A stretch of 7,560 nucleotides of DNA from DATDCV01 sp036524155 (GTDB lineage: Bacteria > Verrucomicrobiota > Verrucomicrobiia > Limisphaerales > UBA8199), in contig DATDCV010000496.1 of assembly GCA_036524155.1 (NCBI GenBank), positions 1 to 7,560 of the forward strand. Direction: 5' to 3'. Position 1 is the first letter of the stretch, and every line of letters begins with the position of its first letter. Shown piece after piece: positions 6,604-7,560 of the stretch. The notes below the pieces were generated by a model that searched no databases, was not told the origin of the DNA, and was given only the letters and a program-made list of their open reading frames with translations. Position numbers and translations under genes: made by a program.

Positions 6604-6648
6604 TTTAGTTGGCCTCCTCGGTTCTGGGATAGGGCGGCGACTTGCACG

Positions 6649-6680
6649 ACTTGGTCCGCTTGGTTCATCGTCGCGGATAG
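6649..6680. repeat. Second copy of the 32-bp diverged direct repeat (first copy 6256-6287)
   Basis: It is 25 of 32 identical to 6256-6287 without gaps. It lies at the very end of the decayed recombinase frame, just beyond its recognisable C-terminal residues. Confidence 0.55.
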
Positions 6681-6681
6681 C

Positions 6682-7360
6682 ACCGTTCCTTTTCTGCCAT
6701 TCGTCAAGAGGCTCGCGTCGGAACTGGGCTCCTCTGGCGTAGGCTTAATGTACGGCACGGCTTTTCTGACCCAAAGCATACTGCGCCCACCGTTTGGGAT
6801 AGCCAGCCTCATACGCTCTCTCGGCCCATCCATAGCGATAACTATGCAGGGATATTCCAGATAACCCTACGGTGCGAAGCCTTCGGCAGAACTCGGCTGA
6901 CCGTGCGCTATTATTCGTCGGTGCAATTTTTTGGAACAAAGGGCCAGATTGAGGCAAGTCCGCGAGGAGCCGCTCCAAGCCCTCGCCAATTGAAATGTAG
7001 GCAGAGGTGCCAGTCTTGGCGCGGCGATGTGTAATCTGACCGTTTTTCCAATCAACATTCTCTGCGGACATGTTCGCGGCATCGGTCTGTGCAGCGCCTG
7101 TTTGCCAAAGAAACTGATAATAGTGCCGACGCTCCACGTTCTGTTCAGCGCCGATTATTGCTTTATGTTCTTCCGGTCTAACCCCTCGCCAAAGCCAGAT
7201 TTACAGGGCGATTGCGCTCTGCCGTGTTCTTGGCGGTAAGCAGGTCTTCAGCCTCCTGCCTGTCCTTCGTGTGCAGACTCTCCTGCCTCCCGATGGAGTT
7301 GTGTTGGGCATAAAAGACGCCCTTCCGATTGAACAACCTGTAGGCTGTTTTCATAAGCAT
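6682..7360 (-). pseudogene. Tyrosine recombinase/integrase pseudogene beside a tRNA
   Basis: The piece 7360-7178 encodes a typical N-terminus (YRLFNRKGVFYAQH at residues 7-20, RQESLHTKD, AEDLLTAKN, NLALARG) and ends in TAG. A second frame, offset by one, begins at about 7188 with RGVRPEEHKAII and carries the catalytic domain: YYQFLWQTGAAQTDAANM, GPLFQKI, LHSYRYGWAERA (the HxxR box) and ALGQKSRAVH. That frame stops at TAA (6747-6745). The codons after it read AYARGAQ and PLDEWQK, the expected C-terminus with the nucleophilic tyrosine. The core-binding domain that should separate the two pieces, probably 100 or more residues, is missing. The usual LGH is LGQ, and the box that normally holds the first catalytic arginine reads TGAAQTD; related proteins also seem to lack that arginine, so I do not count it as damage. 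Deletion, frameshift and nonsense codon together make it inactive. The parent enzyme would have driven integration at the adjacent tRNA 3' end. Confidence 0.85.
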
Positions 7361-7453
7361 ATCCAGCCTACCGAGTTTTTGGATTGTCCCGTTAGCGAGC
7401 AGTCGCTGGGTTAGTCCCGTACGATTGCGAATTGTCGGCAGGTAGCGAATCCT

Positions 7454-7472
7454 GCTGACAAAACCGCTGACA
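7454..7472. repeat. Pair of GCTGACA direct repeats
   Basis: GCTGACA occurs at 7454-7460 and 7466-7472, separated by AAACC. Short direct repeats about one helical turn apart next to an attachment site could be arm-type or excisionase binding sites, but two 7-mers are weak evidence. Confidence 0.3.
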
Positions 7473-7502
7473 CTCGCCTCTGAGCCCGCCTGTCCTTGGA
7501 GG

Positions 7503-7522
7503 AAAACCCCTGATTATCAGGG
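7503..7522 (-). terminator. Putative intrinsic terminator of the tRNA
   Basis: On the minus strand a 6-bp stem CCCTGA/TCAGGG with a 3-nt loop starts about 10 bases after the tRNA CCA end and is followed by GTTTTCC. The stem is short and the T-run is only four, so this is tentative. Confidence 0.4.
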
Positions 7523-7532
7523 TACAAAGAAA

Positions 7533-7560
7533 TGGCTCCAGAGACAGGGCTCGAACCTGT
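7533..7560 (-). tRNA. tRNA 3' end (partial; perhaps tRNA-Asn)
   Basis: Read on the minus strand, the window edge begins with a perfect 5-bp T-stem ACAGG/CCTGT around the loop TTCGAGC, which fits the T-loop consensus TTCRANY. It is followed by a 7-nt acceptor strand CTCTGGA, discriminator G and an encoded CCA. The 5' acceptor strand outside the window is predicted to be TCCAGAG. A U1-A72 pair with G73 is typical of tRNA-Asn (whose genes commonly begin TCC) and also of tRNA-Gln. The anticodon is outside the window, so the identity is a guess. Confidence 0.85.

Larger units (their letters stand above)
7361..7532. other. Gap between the recombinase pseudogene and the tRNA
   Basis: There is no gene. 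It contains a small inverted repeat (AGCGA 7394-7398, TCGCT 7403-7407), a pair of GCTGACA direct repeats (7454-7460, 7466-7472) with a 12-bp period, and the hairpin described as the tRNA terminator. If the tRNA was the insertion site, the attachment core and recombinase arm sites would lie here or in the tRNA 3' half. Confidence 0.4.

Noticed and set aside
6321..6833. Minus-strand open frame (170 codons) across the recombinase tail and sigma fragment
   Set aside because: It is out of frame with the recombinase; the family-like residues AYARGAQ and PLDEWQK occur in the other frame, after the TAA.
7394..7472. CRISPR-like or regularly spaced repeat array near the tRNA
   Set aside because: There are only two 7-mers and one 5-bp inverted repeat, with no spacer regularity and no cas genes.

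Overview
The window is about 7.5 kb of mostly GC-rich bacterial chromosome with four recognisable protein genes and one decayed island edge. Two fragments suggest Verrucomicrobiota or a close relative: the start of a sigma factor with the residues FPTTHWSVVLAAG, and a tyrosine recombinase with the residues LHSYRYGWAERA. Both are, from memory, typical of that group. Most starts lack a clear Shine-Dalgarno sequence, which also fits. The assignment is an inference from protein style, not from a marker gene.

Positions 1-3288, minus strand: a complete aceE-type pyruvate dehydrogenase E1 gene (565-3288), followed 51 bp downstream by the first 171 codons of a short-chain dehydrogenase (513 to the window edge). 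The SDR most resembles the D-mannonate oxidoreductase type. Positions 3289-3454 are a divergent promoter region with a GC-rich hairpin. Positions 3455-4174, plus strand: a lipoate-protein ligase/lipoyltransferase family gene. E1 passes its acetyl group to lipoyl groups on E2, so the ligase and E1 plausibly serve the same complex, although neither E2 (aceF) nor E3 (lpd) is in view.

Positions 4175-4697 hold no convincing gene but do hold inverted repeats, including a 65-nt nested hairpin. Positions 4698-6173, plus strand: a type II NADH dehydrogenase-like FAD protein with an unusual cysteine-rich tail.

Positions 6174-7532 are decayed accessory DNA. They hold a sigma factor cut off after about 47 codons, several diverged direct and inverted repeats sharing the word GGTTCAC, and a tyrosine recombinase pseudogene. 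The recombinase has lost most of its middle domain, is frameshifted, and has a stop codon two codons before its catalytic tyrosine. It lies beside the 3' end of a tRNA gene at the right edge, a classic integration site. I read this as the scar of an integrated element. No obviously new functional system is visible. The most unusual parts are the recombinase/tRNA scar, the GGTTCAC repeats, the 4534-4598 hairpin and the cysteine-rich tail of the dehydrogenase.
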